Source: Flavobacterium soyae (lineage in GTDB: Bacteria > Bacteroidota > Bacteroidia > Flavobacteriales > Flavobacteriaceae). From it: a stretch of 64,000 nt of DNA. The translations under genes were made by a program, and so were the position numbers. Shown here one piece after another: positions 7,656 to 16,970 of this stretch. The stretch covers positions 62,001 through 126,000 of the forward strand of contig NZ_JAJQXA010000010.1 in assembly GCF_021245985.1 (NCBI RefSeq), read 5' to 3'. The number at the start of each line of letters is the position of its first letter. Positions within the stretch are counted from its first letter, which is position 1. A model generated the notes under the pieces. It was not told where the DNA came from, ran no database searches, and saw only the letters and a list, made by a program, of their open reading frames with translations.

Positions 7656-10484
7656 TTAGAAATCGTAACGTAAGCTAAAGTTCCAAGTTCTACCGAAACC
7701 AAAGAATACTTGGTTAACATTTGCTACACCATTGTAAAGCATACCATTTGAAGCATATGTTCCTTTAGATCCAGGAGTTTGTCCTAAAGCTACTGGTAAG
7801 TTATCATCTGCAAACGTATTAGTTCTTGACTCAGCAATGTAAATTTTATCAAATAAGTTATTTACATTTAATCTGAAATTAACCGAGTTGTCTTTGTTTT
7901 TACCAACTAACATTTTGTATGAGAAACCTGCATCAAATAAACCGTAAGAAGGTAATTCTAAAGCTCCTTTGTTGTTTGGATCAGCAAAGTTAATTGGGCT
8001 TAATCCAGCGTATAGTTTATCATTAAAATTGTAGTTAGCATCAACTGTTACTCTTGTTAAAACTTCGTAAGAGGCCCCTAAAGAAGCTGTCATTTGAGCA
8101 GCGTCACCAACTTTAACTTTGTCCATGTATACCGGAGTTGCAGTATATCCTACAACTGGAGTATTGTCTGCTTGGTAGTAAGCGTTAACAGTTGCATTTC
8201 CTTTATATTCCCAAATACCATAAGAGAACATTGCGTTAAGTTTTAACTTATCTGTAATGTTAGAATTTGCTTCTAACTCAACTCCAGAGTGAACCTCGTT
8301 AAGACCAACATATTCTGTATATGTAGTTGCGTCAGTTGGTAATGCATTACCTTTTAGGTATCTGTCATTCCAATTTGTGTTGTAAACGTTTAATGTAGCA
8401 TTAAAGAATCTAGAACGGAATCCATATCCAGCTTCAAATCCAATAATTTTCTCATTAGTAAGGTTAGGGTTTACTGTAGATCTGTTGTTTGGATAAACTG
8501 AGTTAAAGAATGGTTGTCTTGAATAATAACCTGCATTAACATAAACATTATTTTTCTCGTTAAGGTTGTAGTTAGCACCACCTTTTACGTTTCCTCCTAA
8601 GATGTTTTCGTAATCTGTAGAAGATAATGGGTCAGTTGGTAAGTATACGAAGTCATCTTCTCTTTTAAATCCTTGTTGAGAGATTGCTCCCTGAACAAAA
8701 GCAGTTAAATTGTCTTTAGAATACTCTAATTGAGTAAATGCTCCATACCATCTAACTTTTCCAGTACTGTTAAATGAGATTTTTTCGTAGCTTTTTTTAT
8801 CGAAAACATTCCATTGAACGTCTGTTGGGTAAGTAGCTGTAATATGTCTTCCAGCTGGTTTTAAACTAGCAACTGTATTGTCATAATATTCACCAGCCCC
8901 GAATAAATCATTTACTACTGTAAAGTGATATCCTGTATAAGTTCTAGCATCAAGACCAAAATCTAGAGTTAAAGTGTTAGTTAATTTTTTGTTTAAATTA
9001 ATTACCGCACCATACCAGTCATGAGAGTTGATAGAAGATGTTTGTGAGATACCAGATGTTGTATTGTAAACATATGGAGATGCTGCAGTTCCAGCTCCAG
9101 TTCTACCAGTTGAAGAACTGTTTTGGTAAACACCACCAATCATTGTTCTAGTTCTGTTTTGTCCGTTAAAGAAAACAGACCCTGTACCATTATTCCATGC
9201 TTGGATTTTGTCATAATTAACCATTCCGTTTGGTAATAAGAAAACAGAACTGTTGTAGAAATTTCCACCTACACCACCTGTAGCACTAGCTCCTGCTCCA
9301 CGACCCATAGAAGCATAAAAAACTGAAGAAAGTTTTGTAGTTTCGTTAATTTTGTAATCCCAGTTAAAAGAAGCAATTGGCTTGTGATAGTAATTTTTTC
9401 TGATGTTATATTCTTGTCCGTTTAAATATCCCGCATCAGCATTATATCTAATATTTGGCTCATCAAGAGAACCATATTTTTGATAAGTGGCGATTGTAGA
9501 AACAGTTGATCTTTGATTGTGCCATTGTGGTGCACCAGTTACTGTTAATTGAAAATCGTGTTTGTTATTTTTAGTAGAATATCCTAAAGCAACGAAATAG
9601 TTAGAACCTTCAAATGGAGTTCCATTAACATATCCATCTCCCATTGTTTGAGATAATAATACAGAAGCAGAAAGACCATTTTCTAATTTTCCAGTATTGT
9701 ATGAACCTTGAATTTTGAAGTTTCTTGCGTTACCAAATCCAGAAGAGAAGGACCCGCCTTCTTTTTTATCTGAAGATCTGGTTACAATGTTAATTGTTCC
9801 CCCTACAGATGGTGTAGCCAATTTAGAAGAACCTAAACCTCTTTGAACCTGCATAGCAGATGTAACATCTGATAAACCTGCCCAGTTACTCCAGTAAACA
9901 GAACCATTTTCCATGTCGTTAACCGGCATACCGTTAATCATAACAGCAATATTGTTTTGGTTAAAACCACGAATGTTAATTCTTGAATCTCCAAATCCAC
10001 CACCTGATTTAGTAACGTAAACTGATGGAGTATTTCTTAGGATTTCAGGAAATTCTTGAGTACCAAGTTTTTCTTGAATTTCAGCAGCTTTAATTGTAGA
10101 AACAGCAACCGGAGTTTTTCTGTCTTTAGCAATATCTACAACTGTACTTTTTACAACAATTTCACTTAATTCGTTTGAGTTAGATTCTAAAACGATAGTT
10201 CCTAAATTTGTTGTTGAACCATTTGAAACTGAAAATTTTACAGTTTGGCTTTGATAACCTAAGTAAGAGATAACGATTTCTCCTGTACTTGTTGCAGACT
10301 CAATAGTAAATTTACCATCAAAATCTGTTGAAGTCGCTGCGCTAGTTCCTTTGATCAAAACGTTAGCGCCTGGTAATGAACCAGTACCATCTGTAACAGT
10401 ACCAGTAACTTTTCCTTGAGAAAATACGGTTGAAACTATCATAAAAAATAGTCCGGTAAGTAACCAATTTTTCATTTTCTTCAT
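7656..10484 (-). CDS. TonB-dependent receptor with CarboxypepD_reg-like domain
   Basis: A 942-residue outer-membrane receptor. Residues 1-23 are a signal peptide. About 24-110 form a carboxypeptidase regulatory-like domain (KVTGTVTDGTGSLPGANVLI), about 120-235 the plug (SINIRGF-type stretch DSRINIRGFNQNNIAVMING and VQRGLGSSKLATPSVGGTIN), and the rest is the beta-barrel ending in Phe (FSLRYDF). It imports a bulky ligand using TonB energy. No SusD partner is adjacent, so it is not a classic SusCD glycan system; ligand unknown. It is monocistronic with its own promoter box and terminator. A start three codons later is possible. Confidence 0.93.
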   Translation of the reverse strand: MKKMKNWLLTGLFFMIVSTVFSQGKVTGTVTDGTGSLPGANVLIKGTSAATSTDFDGKFTIESATSTGEIVISYLGYQSQTVKFSVSNGSTTNLGTIVLESNSNELSEIVVKSTVVDIAKDRKTPVAVSTIKAAEIQEKLGTQEFPEILRNTPSVYVTKSGGGFGDSRINIRGFNQNNIAVMINGMPVNDMENGSVYWSNWAGLSDVTSAMQVQRGLGSSKLATPSVGGTINIVTRSSDKKEGGSFSSGFGNARNFKIQGSYNTGKLENGLSASVLLSQTMGDGYVNGTPFEGSNYFVALGYSTKNNKHDFQLTVTGAPQWHNQRSTVSTIATYQKYGSLDEPNIRYNADAGYLNGQEYNIRKNYYHKPIASFNWDYKINETTKLSSVFYASMGRGAGASATGGVGGNFYNSSVFLLPNGMVNYDKIQAWNNGTGSVFFNGQNRTRTMIGGVYQNSSSTGRTGAGTAASPYVYNTTSGISQTSSINSHDWYGAVINLNKKLTNTLTLDFGLDARTYTGYHFTVVNDLFGAGEYYDNTVASLKPAGRHITATYPTDVQWNVFDKKSYEKISFNSTGKVRWYGAFTQLEYSKDNLTAFVQGAISQQGFKREDDFVYLPTDPLSSTDYENILGGNVKGGANYNLNEKNNVYVNAGYYSRQPFFNSVYPNNRSTVNPNLTNEKIIGFEAGYGFRSRFFNATLNVYNTNWNDRYLKGNALPTDATTYTEYVGLNEVHSGVELEANSNITDKLKLNAMFSYGIWEYKGNATVNAYYQADNTPVVGYTATPVYMDKVKVGDAAQMTASLGASYEVLTRVTVDANYNFNDKLYAGLSPINFADPNNKGALELPSYGLFDAGFSYKMLVGKNKDNSVNFRLNVNNLFDKIYIAESRTNTFADDNLPVALGQTPGSKGTYASNGMLYNGVANVNQVFFGFGRTWNFSLRYDF

Positions 10485-10509
10485 TTGTTCTTGAGTTTAT
10501 TGTTTTTGG

Positions 10510-10517
10510 CAAAATTA
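10510..10517 (-). promoter_or_regulatory. -7 box of the TonB-dependent receptor gene
   Basis: TAATTTTG on the minus strand matches TAnnTTTG and lies 25 nt upstream of the ATG. An upstream TTG is present, but 25 nt away, longer than the usual spacing. Confidence 0.5.
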
Positions 10518-10738
10518 TAACAATTAAATCGGATAATGTTATCAAAATGTTAAGAAAAATCAGTTTTGAACATTGTGCTGCGTATTAAAATGATTTTTTC
10601 TTTTTTCTTTAAGTAAAATCGCGATTTGTTGAATTTGAGGAATGGAATTTTGTTAAAATAATAATTTTATGAACGATGTCGTGGCTATATACTTGCTTTT
10701 TTTGTTAAAAAAGAGCGTCATATTGCCTTATATATACG

Positions 10739-10771
10739 AAAAAACGCCTTAATTTTTATTAAATTGAGGCG
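10739..10771 (-). terminator. Intrinsic terminator of pgi
   Basis: On the minus strand GCGCCTCAATTT pairs with AAATTAAGGCG (one wobble) and is followed by a T-run. It lies about 40 nt past the pgi stop. The rest of the 325-nt gap (10485-10809) holds only the receptor promoter and AT-rich sequence. Confidence 0.85.
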
Positions 10772-10809
10772 CTTCAATATTTTATAAAAGAAAATTTTCA
10801 GTTAAGTTT

Positions 10810-12453
10810 TTATTTATTCTTTAAAAAGTGATTCAGTAAAAATGAAGTAGAACTATCGTGATTTTTAACAGTTTTAGAATTGATTTCATCTAAAATTGAA
10901 TTTGCCAATTGTTTACCCAATTCAACTCCCCATTGGTCAAAACTGAAAATATTCCAGATAACTCCCTGAACAAAAATCTTGTGTTCGTATAATGCAATCA
11001 ATGAACCCAATGATTTAGGCGTTAATTTTTGAATTAAAATTGTGTTTGTTGGTTTGTTTCCTGTGAAAACTTTAAAGGGCAATAAGTAAGAAGCTTTTTC
11101 TGCAGAAAGCCCTTGTTTGTCAAATTCTGCCTGAACTTGTGCAGCGGTTTTTCCATTCATTAAAGCTTCAGTCTGAGCAAAAAAGTTTGACATTAATTTA
11201 TCATGGTGATCTTCGTTTCCGTAAAGTGGTTTTACAAATCCAATAAAATCTGTTGGGATTATTTTTGTTCCCTGATGAATTAATTGGAAAAATGCATGCT
11301 GTGAATTTGTTCCCGGCTCTCCCCAAATAATTGTTCCAGTTTGGTAATTAACCGGTTTTCCGTCGCGGCCTACACTTTTTCCGTTACTTTCCATAGTTGC
11401 CTGCTGCAAATACGGAGCTAATTTTGATAAATATTGTGTGTATGGAATCAAAGCTTCACTTTCGGCACCAAAGAAATTGTTATACCAAACACTTAATAAA
11501 GCTAAAATTACCGGAATGTTTTGATCAAATTCTGCCGATTTAAAATGTTCGTCAGTTTCATTTGCTCCAACTAATAATTGGTTGTAATTATCAAAACCAA
11601 TAGCCAAAGCTATACTTAAACCAACAGCGCTCCATAAAGAGAATCTTCCTCCAACCCAGTCCCACATTGGAAAAACGTTGTCTGGATTAATCCCAAATTC
11701 AGTTACTTTTTGAATATTAGTAGAAACCGCCACAAAATGTTTTGCAACATCTTCCTGTTTTGCTGATTTCAAAAACCATTCTCTAATAGTTTCAGAGTTT
11801 GATAAAGTTTCCTGAGTTGTAAAAGTTTTAGAAACAATTAAAAATAATGTTGTTTCAGGATTTAGCTTTTTAATAATCTCATTTACATGGTCGCCATCAA
11901 CATTCGAAACGAAATGTGTTTTAAGATGATTTTTGTAAAATTGCAAAGCTTCAACTGCCATAACCGGACCAAGGTCAGAACCTCCAATTCCAATATTTAC
12001 AATATCAGTAAAAGCTTTTCCTGTAAAACCTTTTCTCTCTCCCGAAATAACTTCGCTTGTAAAGTTTTTGATTTTGTTTTTTACTTCATAAACTTCTGGT
12101 ATTACGTTTTCGCCATCAACATTAATTACTGCCGATTCCGGTGCACGCAAAGCGGTATGTAAAACGGCTCTGTTTTCAGTTTGATTGATTAATTCTCCTC
12201 CAAAATATTGTGCAATTGCATCTTTTAATCCAATAGAATTTGCTAATTCTAATAAAAGAGAAAGCGTTTCAGGAGTAATATTGTTTTTAGAATAATCAAC
12301 TAAAAAATCATTCCATTGTAAGTTGAATTTTTCAGCACGAGCATTATCCTGCTGAAATAATTCCTGTATCGTAGTTCTGTGAATTGCGTTATAGTGGTTT
12401 TGCAGATTTTTCCACGCTTCAGTCCCAGTTGGGTTTGTTGTGTTTAAAGCCAT
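10810..12453 (-). CDS. pgi: Glucose-6-phosphate isomerase
   Basis: Pgi interconverts glucose 6-phosphate and fructose 6-phosphate. The 547-residue length is typical of the long bacterial/eukaryotic form. Visible signatures are the phosphate-binding [29 protein letters not shown] (PGI signature 1) and [16 protein letters not shown] (signature 2). The catalytic-region stretch [16 protein letters not shown] is also intact. It is transcribed alone, with a TATTTTTG -7 box upstream and a terminator downstream. Confidence 0.97.
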   Translation of the reverse strand: MALNTTNPTGTEAWKNLQNHYNAIHRTTIQELFQQDNARAEKFNLQWNDFLVDYSKNNITPETLSLLLELANSIGLKDAIAQYFGGELINQTENRAVLHTALRAPESAVINVDGENVIPEVYEVKNKIKNFTSEVISGERKGFTGKAFTDIVNIGIGGSDLGPVMAVEALQFYKNHLKTHFVSNVDGDHVNEIIKKLNPETTLFLIVSKTFTTQETLSNSETIREWFLKSAKQEDVAKHFVAVSTNIQKVTEFGINPDNVFPMWDWVGGRFSLWSAVGLSIALAIGFDNYNQLLVGANETDEHFKSAEFDQNIPVILALLSVWYNNFFGAESEALIPYTQYLSKLAPYLQQATMESNGKSVGRDGKPVNYQTGTIIWGEPGTNSQHAFFQLIHQGTKIIPTDFIGFVKPLYGNEDHHDKLMSNFFAQTEALMNGKTAAQVQAEFDKQGLSAEKASYLLPFKVFTGNKPTNTILIQKLTPKSLGSLIALYEHKIFVQGVIWNIFSFDQWGVELGKQLANSILDEINSKTVKNHDSSTSFLLNHFLKNK

Positions 12454-12489
12454 TTTTATTTTATTATTGAGATTGTTTTTTTAGAAACA

Positions 12490-12562
12490 CAAAAATACTG
12501 AAATAACTTTTAAAAGGCTCACGCTTCATGATTATATAACAATTAGTTGCGAAAACGTTTTA
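12490..12562 (-). promoter_or_regulatory. pgi promoter and candidate operator
   Basis: A minus-strand TATTTTTG (12490-12497) matches TAnnTTTG. About 54 nt further upstream, GAAAACGTTTT (12551-12561) is the core of a palindrome with central CG, the form used by LacI-family operators. The same 11-mer occurs beside the gdhA promoter. Regulation is inferred only. Confidence 0.4.
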
Positions 12563-12572
12563 TGAATCTGCA

Positions 12573-13061
12573 CTACAGTTTTTTCCAGACAACTTCGGCA
12601 GTGACCGATTTTCCTCCCTGCGTTGTATTGGTTACAACATATTTAAGTTCGTTATTTATCAAAGCATAAGATCGCTTTTGAACAGTTCCTTCCCAGTTAG
12701 GAAACGAAGCGGTTTTTATTTTAAAAGTAATAATCTTATTTGCTTCGTCAATTTCAAATTCTCCAAAATGCGAATTACTTCCTTGCACAATTGCAGCATT
12801 TTCTTCGGGAGTACATTTATTTTTATCGCCCGAAACTATTTTTGGTCTTTCGTTTTTAAATATCTGAATGGCGTAATTTCCCTTTTCATCAAAAAATAAA
12901 GTGCCTTTTGGGTTTACATCATATGGAAGATTTTTTGTTCCGTCAGAATTTTTGTTTTCTACTGAAACTAAAGTCCATGAGCCTAAAAAATCAGATTTCG
13001 TTTTTTGTGCAATTGCAGAATTTAAAACGAATAGTAATAATAGGAAAGTTGTGTTTTTCAT
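12573..13061 (-). CDS. Lipocalin-like domain secreted protein
   Basis: A 162-residue protein with a signal peptide (MKNTTFLLLLFVLNSAIAQ) and a lipocalin-like body. LGSWTLVSVENKN near residues 26-38 is the typical opening strand, and KGTLFFDEKGNYAIQIF and NKIITFKIKT are the following strands. It resembles the Lipocalin_5-type family seen in secreted proteins of unknown ligand. It starts 10 nt after the SDR gene stop and is surely co-transcribed with it; the AraC regulator divergent from that pair is the likely controller. Confidence 0.75.
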   Translation of the reverse strand: MKNTTFLLLLFVLNSAIAQKTKSDFLGSWTLVSVENKNSDGTKNLPYDVNPKGTLFFDEKGNYAIQIFKNERPKIVSGDKNKCTPEENAAIVQGSNSHFGEFEIDEANKIITFKIKTASFPNWEGTVQKRSYALINNELKYVVTNTTQGGKSVTAEVVWKKL

Positions 13062-13071
13062 CTTTAAAATT

Positions 13072-13632
13072 TTAATAGTTTACTTTAATAATTTCTCCAT
13101 TTATAGATTCTTCAATACTTTTTGTATAAGCATTTATTAAATCTTCCGCCGGAATGTCTGAAACCTTTGCCGGACTAATGGCATTTATTCTAATTCCTCT
13201 TTCTAATTCCAGCGAAGCCGATAGCACAAAACTGTTAATGCCGCCATTTACAATTGCTTTGCTAATATTATTCTTCACAGGTTTATCGCCCATTTTTCCC
13301 GAAGTCAATATAAATGATCCGTTATCGTTTAAATATTTTTGACCAATTAAAACCAGATTTACCTGACCCAATAATTTGTTTTTAATACCAATGTTTAATT
13401 TTTTTTCGTCAAGCGAAAGCAAATCTCCCGTGTAACAATCGCCCGCAGTACAAATGCACGAATCGATATTTTTGACTTCGGCAAATAATTTTTCTATCGA
13501 TTTTGAATCTGATAAATCGATTTTAAAATCACCGCTGTTTCTTCCTGCCGAAATAATTTCATGTTTTTTTGCCAGAGCCGGATTTAGTATTTTGCCAATT
13601 TCTCCATTTGCTCCAATTAAAAGTATTCTCAT
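13072..13632 (-). CDS. Short-chain dehydrogenase/reductase family protein
   Basis: A 186-residue SDR-superfamily protein. The N-terminal Rossmann motif is ILLIGANGEIGKIL (GxxGxxG form GANGEIG), and DSCICTAGDCYTGDL stands at the usual NNAG position. It is shorter than classical SDRs. The catalytic region reads SFILTSGKMGDKPVKNNISK: a Ser is present, but the usual YxxxK motif is not (Asn-Asn-Ile-Ser-Lys at the site), so activity is uncertain. It is the first gene of an SDR-lipocalin pair, divergent from an AraC regulator. Confidence 0.8.
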   Translation of the reverse strand: MRILLIGANGEIGKILNPALAKKHEIISAGRNSGDFKIDLSDSKSIEKLFAEVKNIDSCICTAGDCYTGDLLSLDEKKLNIGIKNKLLGQVNLVLIGQKYLNDNGSFILTSGKMGDKPVKNNISKAIVNGGINSFVLSASLELERGIRINAISPAKVSDIPAEDLINAYTKSIEESINGEIIKVNY

Positions 13633-13727
13633 TTTTGTAAATTTTAGTTTGTTATCTGAAACAAAATTAAGAGGTTAGCTTTCGCCGAAAATTGTACTAA
13701 TTGGTACTAAAATTGTATTTTAGCCTA
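13633..13727. promoter_or_regulatory. Divergent promoter region, SDR / AraC
   Basis: A minus-strand TAATTTTG (13662-13669) fits the SDR promoter. Toward AraC, TTG at 13692-13694 and TATTTTAG at 13716-13723 are spaced 21 nt apart, close to the Bacteroidota consensus, but the ATG at 13728 would then be almost leaderless. A tandem TACTAA (TGTACTAATTGGTACTAA, 13693-13710) could be the AraC binding site. Confidence 0.45.
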
Positions 13728-14573
13728 ATGACAAATACGAATTTATATCTTCCGTTTGAAGTTGATTTTAAAGAATTGGAACAGTTTCCGAAAACAATTC
13801 GGAAAAACAATTTTTTTGAATTGATTTATGTCGTTGATGGAATGGGAATTCAGGTTATTAATGATAATACATTTCAATACCGAAAAGGAAACCTATTTCT
13901 TGTAACGCCGCAAGATGTTCATTCATTTGAAATTACAACGCCAACAAAATTCTTTTTTCTTCGGTTTAATGAATATTATATCAAAGCAAATTCTCAAAAC
14001 GGACAATCAGAAACGGTTCTGCGAATGGAATATATTCTGCAAAATGCAAGTCACCGTCCGGGCTGTATTCTAAAAAATAAAATTGATAAACCTTTAATTG
14101 CGTCGCTGATAGAAAGTATAATTCAGGAACAAGTCAATCAGCAGATTTATCATCAAAAAATTATTGAGCAGATTGTAAATACCATAATTACAATTGTAGC
14201 GAGAAATATTGCTTTAAAACTTCCGAAGAATATTAAAGAAACTACGGGAGAAATGGTTTTGGAAATTCTGCATTATATTCAGGAAAACATCTACAATCCA
14301 AAACAATTAAAAGCAGAAAGAGTAAGTGAACATTTTAATATTTCGCTTAATTATTTAGGGAAGTATTTTAAGAAACAAACTGGCGAAACGTTACAGGAAT
14401 ATATTGTAAACTATAAATTAAGGTTGATTGAAGCCAGACTTTTAAACAGCGATATGCGCATTAATGAAATTGCAGATGAATTAAATTTTTCCGACGAAAG
14501 TCACTTAAATAAAGTTTTTAGAAAACATAAGGGAATGAATCCGTCTGAGTTTAGAAAGAAGTTTTGTAAATGA
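13728..14573 (+). CDS. AraC family transcriptional regulator
   Basis: A 281-residue regulator from the ATG at 13728; a start at 13701 would place nine extra residues over the promoter-like sequence. The N-terminal half (about residues 5-160) is a cupin-type sensing domain (NLFLVTPQDVHSFEI). The C-terminal AraC domain has two helix-turn-helices: ERVSEHFNISLNYLGKYFKK and RINEIADELNFSDESHLNKV, then FRKHKGMNPSEFRK. It is divergent from the SDR-lipocalin pair, its probable target. Confidence 0.92.
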   Translation: MTNTNLYLPFEVDFKELEQFPKTIRKNNFFELIYVVDGMGIQVINDNTFQYRKGNLFLVTPQDVHSFEITTPTKFFFLRFNEYYIKANSQNGQSETVLRMEYILQNASHRPGCILKNKIDKPLIASLIESIIQEQVNQQIYHQKIIEQIVNTIITIVARNIALKLPKNIKETTGEMVLEILHYIQENIYNPKQLKAERVSEHFNISLNYLGKYFKKQTGETLQEYIVNYKLRLIEARLLNSDMRINEIADELNFSDESHLNKVFRKHKGMNPSEFRKKFCK

Positions 14574-14586
14574 TTTTTTGTAAAAA

Positions 14587-15033
14587 TTAATTTGGAAGAT
14601 TTTTGATATTGATAATTTCAACTTTATTTTCGCCATTCCATTTGTGCATTACGAAAGTATTTAATTCATGTAATTTTCCATTTTTAGATCTGGCAGTAAA
14701 AATTCTTCTAAAACCTCTCATGTATCTATATCTTTTTAGAGGAACATCATTTACTAAAATGACAGGTAGAACTTCTAATTCAGTCTTTTTAAAATATTCA
14801 TTAAAAGAGGTTGGTCTTTCTGAGCTTAATTGATAGCCTAATTTTTGAAAATCATCTTTTACAAAATCAAGTATTTTTTTTCTTCTTTTTAAGTACAATT
14901 TTAAACTTACGAAAGCTATAAAAAAGGGAAGAAGTAAAAAAGGAAGTTCAAATAAAGCACCAATTGTAATACTGCCAAAAAACCAAAGGAATACAATACA
15001 TAATTCGATTAGTATATCTTTTATTGAAACCAT
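14587..15033 (-). CDS. Two-TM hypothetical protein
   Basis: A 148-residue protein of unknown function. Residues of about 7-27 and 28-47 are hydrophobic and probably form a membrane hairpin (IELCIVFLWFFGSITIGALF and LPFLLLPFFIAFVSLKLYL). A basic stretch, KRRKK, follows, and the remaining 95 residues are soluble, beta-rich and probably cytoplasmic. It is the last gene of the minus-strand run starting near the M23 peptidase, 50 nt after the 206-residue hypothetical gene. It converges with the AraC gene with only 13 nt between stops and no visible terminator. Confidence 0.65.
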   Translation of the reverse strand: MVSIKDILIELCIVFLWFFGSITIGALFELPFLLLPFFIAFVSLKLYLKRRKKILDFVKDDFQKLGYQLSSERPTSFNEYFKKTELEVLPVILVNDVPLKRYRYMRGFRRIFTARSKNGKLHELNTFVMHKWNGENKVEIINIKNLPN

Positions 15034-15083
15034 TTAGAATATTTGAGGTTTTTTTATATTTAATGAGATTCGATTGGTTTTAT

Positions 15084-15704
15084 TTACCAAATCTTCCACC
15101 AAGGTTTTTTATTAATTTCAATAGTTTTTTTCTCGATATTGATTTCGATTCTTTTTGGTGATTCAACTTTAATCTTCGAATCGTCAAAAAACAATTCTCC
15201 GTTTTCATTCATCCCCAGAGGAGATTTTGTTCTTTCTTTCCAGCTTTCCGTTTGTAATTCCGGAATTACAGCTAAATGAATTTTAGATTCAAATTTTTTT
15301 CTTGCTTTTTCTATAATCTCATCTTCCAGATTTGATGATGAATTTTTTAAAAGCAAAATGGAATTGTCTGGAATGTTTAAAAGAAAAACTTGTGTTTTGT
15401 TACCGATTTTCTGAATATCCAATACTTTAAAATAAGCAATTGTGTCTAATAGAAAATGACCAATTTTTGCTGAGTCTGGATTGAATTTCGATAAATCTTT
15501 GGCGTGAGCACTAGCAATTAAATATCTGAAATTGCCAGAAAGTCCGCCGCCAATAGAAGTCATATCTGTAAATCCTTTTTCCTGAATTATTTGCCCAATT
15601 TTATAATTTGAAACTAAATTGTCGGGCAAATCAGTATCTCTATAATATAATTTCAAGCCTGAAAAAGTATCATTGTAAATTGCTTTAAGGCGTGAATTTT
15701 TCAT
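15084..15704 (-). CDS. Hypothetical soluble protein
   Basis: A 206-residue protein that I do not recognise. There is no signal peptide or membrane segment. The N-terminal 60 residues (SGLKLYYRDTDLPDNLVSNY) precede a Gly-rich turn, TSIGGGLSGNFRY. The middle is alpha/beta, and the C-terminus is highly charged, ending in Trp residues (KKPWWKIW). The gene starts 21 nt after the M23 peptidase stop and is probably in the same transcript. Codon use looks like that of its neighbours. Confidence 0.65.
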   Translation of the reverse strand: MKNSRLKAIYNDTFSGLKLYYRDTDLPDNLVSNYKIGQIIQEKGFTDMTSIGGGLSGNFRYLIASAHAKDLSKFNPDSAKIGHFLLDTIAYFKVLDIQKIGNKTQVFLLNIPDNSILLLKNSSSNLEDEIIEKARKKFESKIHLAVIPELQTESWKERTKSPLGMNENGELFFDDSKIKVESPKRIEINIEKKTIEINKKPWWKIW

Positions 15705-15725
15705 TCGGCTTTTGATTTCAGATAT

Positions 15726-16946
15726 TTACAAATTCCCAATACTATCTAACTCTCTTTTCAAAGGTTCGATTTGTTTAAAGAAACGGGTTTTATCATTTCC
15801 GGTTAAAGATTCTCCGGTTGGTAAGTTCAATCGAAGCGCATCTACCTGAACGCCATTTTTCCAGAAACGATAACAAACGTGAGGGCCAGAAGCTAAGCCA
15901 GTGCTTCCAACTAAACCAATTGTTTGTCCTTGCGTAACGCGTTGTCCGCGGCGTACTAAAATTCTGGACATATGCAAATATTGAGTAGAATAAGTTCCGT
16001 TGTGTTTTACTTTTACAAAGTTTCCGTTTCCTGCAGTATATCCCGTCGCTTCAACAACTCCGGATGCCGTTGTTGAAATTGGTGTTCCGGTTGGAGCTGC
16101 ATAATCAGTTCCTTTGTGTGCTTTCCAGGTATGCTGCACAGGATGAAACCTGTTCATAGTAAATCGTGAAGTGATTCGGCTGAATTTAATTGGAGTTTTT
16201 AAGAAGAAGTTTTTCAACGTTTTTCCTTCATCATCATAATATTCAATTTTTCCCGAAAGTGTGTCTTTTTCAAAAGGAAAAGCATAAACGATTTTTCCTT
16301 TATATTCAAAAAACGCAGCTTCAAGATCTTCAACACCATCGTAGGTTTTTCCGTTAATGAAACGTTCTGTAAAAATTAAACCGTAACGATCGCCTTTTTT
16401 AAGTTTGAAGAAGTCAATAGACCAAGAAAACACTTTTGTAATTCTGCTGGCAAGTGCAGTTTCTACATCTTCATCTCCTAAAGTTTCAGATAATGAAGTT
16501 TTTAAAACACCGCCAATAATTTTTCTTTTTAAAGTAACTGGTTTTATTTTTTTATAGGCTTTTGCGATACTGTCCCGTAAATCGATTACGTAATAAGTTA
16601 AAGCATCTGGCTGATAAATAAAAACCTGAAGATTGTTTGTTTTATTTTTTGAACGAAGTAATGTAAAAGGTTTGTTGTATCGAATAGTTCTTACGTCAAA
16701 AGTATCTTTGACCTGATCGACAATATCAAATACTTTTTTGTCACCAATGTTTTGACTCTGAATGATAGATCCAAAAGAATCTCCCTTAGAAATAGTATCA
16801 TTAACAACATTAAAATCAGCGTAATTAAAACCAAACTCTACTTTTTTGGTTTTTGGTTTTGTAATTTTAATTTCAACTTTTTCTTCTGTTTTAGTACACG
16901 AAAATGTTGAAAATAATACTATTATAATTACGAATGCTTTTTTCAA
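15726..16946 (-). CDS. M23 family metallopeptidase (LytM-type)
   Basis: A 406-residue envelope protein. The N-terminus (MKKAFVIIIVLFSTFSCTK) is a lipoprotein signal with lipobox-like FSC. The C-terminal LytM domain (about 275-380) has the zinc motif HKGTDYAAP (HxGxD), the LHM motif YSTQYLHMSRI and GPHVCYRFW (HxxY form). The catalytic set looks complete, so it should cut cross-linked peptidoglycan peptides. The middle region probably includes OapA/CsgA-like pre-domains seen in related Flavobacteria. It lies 24 nt past the tryptophan dioxygenase gene. Confidence 0.92.
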   Translation of the reverse strand: MKKAFVIIIVLFSTFSCTKTEEKVEIKITKPKTKKVEFGFNYADFNVVNDTISKGDSFGSIIQSQNIGDKKVFDIVDQVKDTFDVRTIRYNKPFTLLRSKNKTNNLQVFIYQPDALTYYVIDLRDSIAKAYKKIKPVTLKRKIIGGVLKTSLSETLGDEDVETALASRITKVFSWSIDFFKLKKGDRYGLIFTERFINGKTYDGVEDLEAAFFEYKGKIVYAFPFEKDTLSGKIEYYDDEGKTLKNFFLKTPIKFSRITSRFTMNRFHPVQHTWKAHKGTDYAAPTGTPISTTASGVVEATGYTAGNGNFVKVKHNGTYSTQYLHMSRILVRRGQRVTQGQTIGLVGSTGLASGPHVCYRFWKNGVQVDALRLNLPTGESLTGNDKTRFFKQIEPLKRELDSIGNL

Positions 16947-16970
16947 ACTCTTAATTTTTTTTGCAGGAAA

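Noticed and set aside
7656..10484. SusC-type glycan uptake system
   Set aside because: No SusD-like lipoprotein or glycoside hydrolase is adjacent; only the receptor is present.
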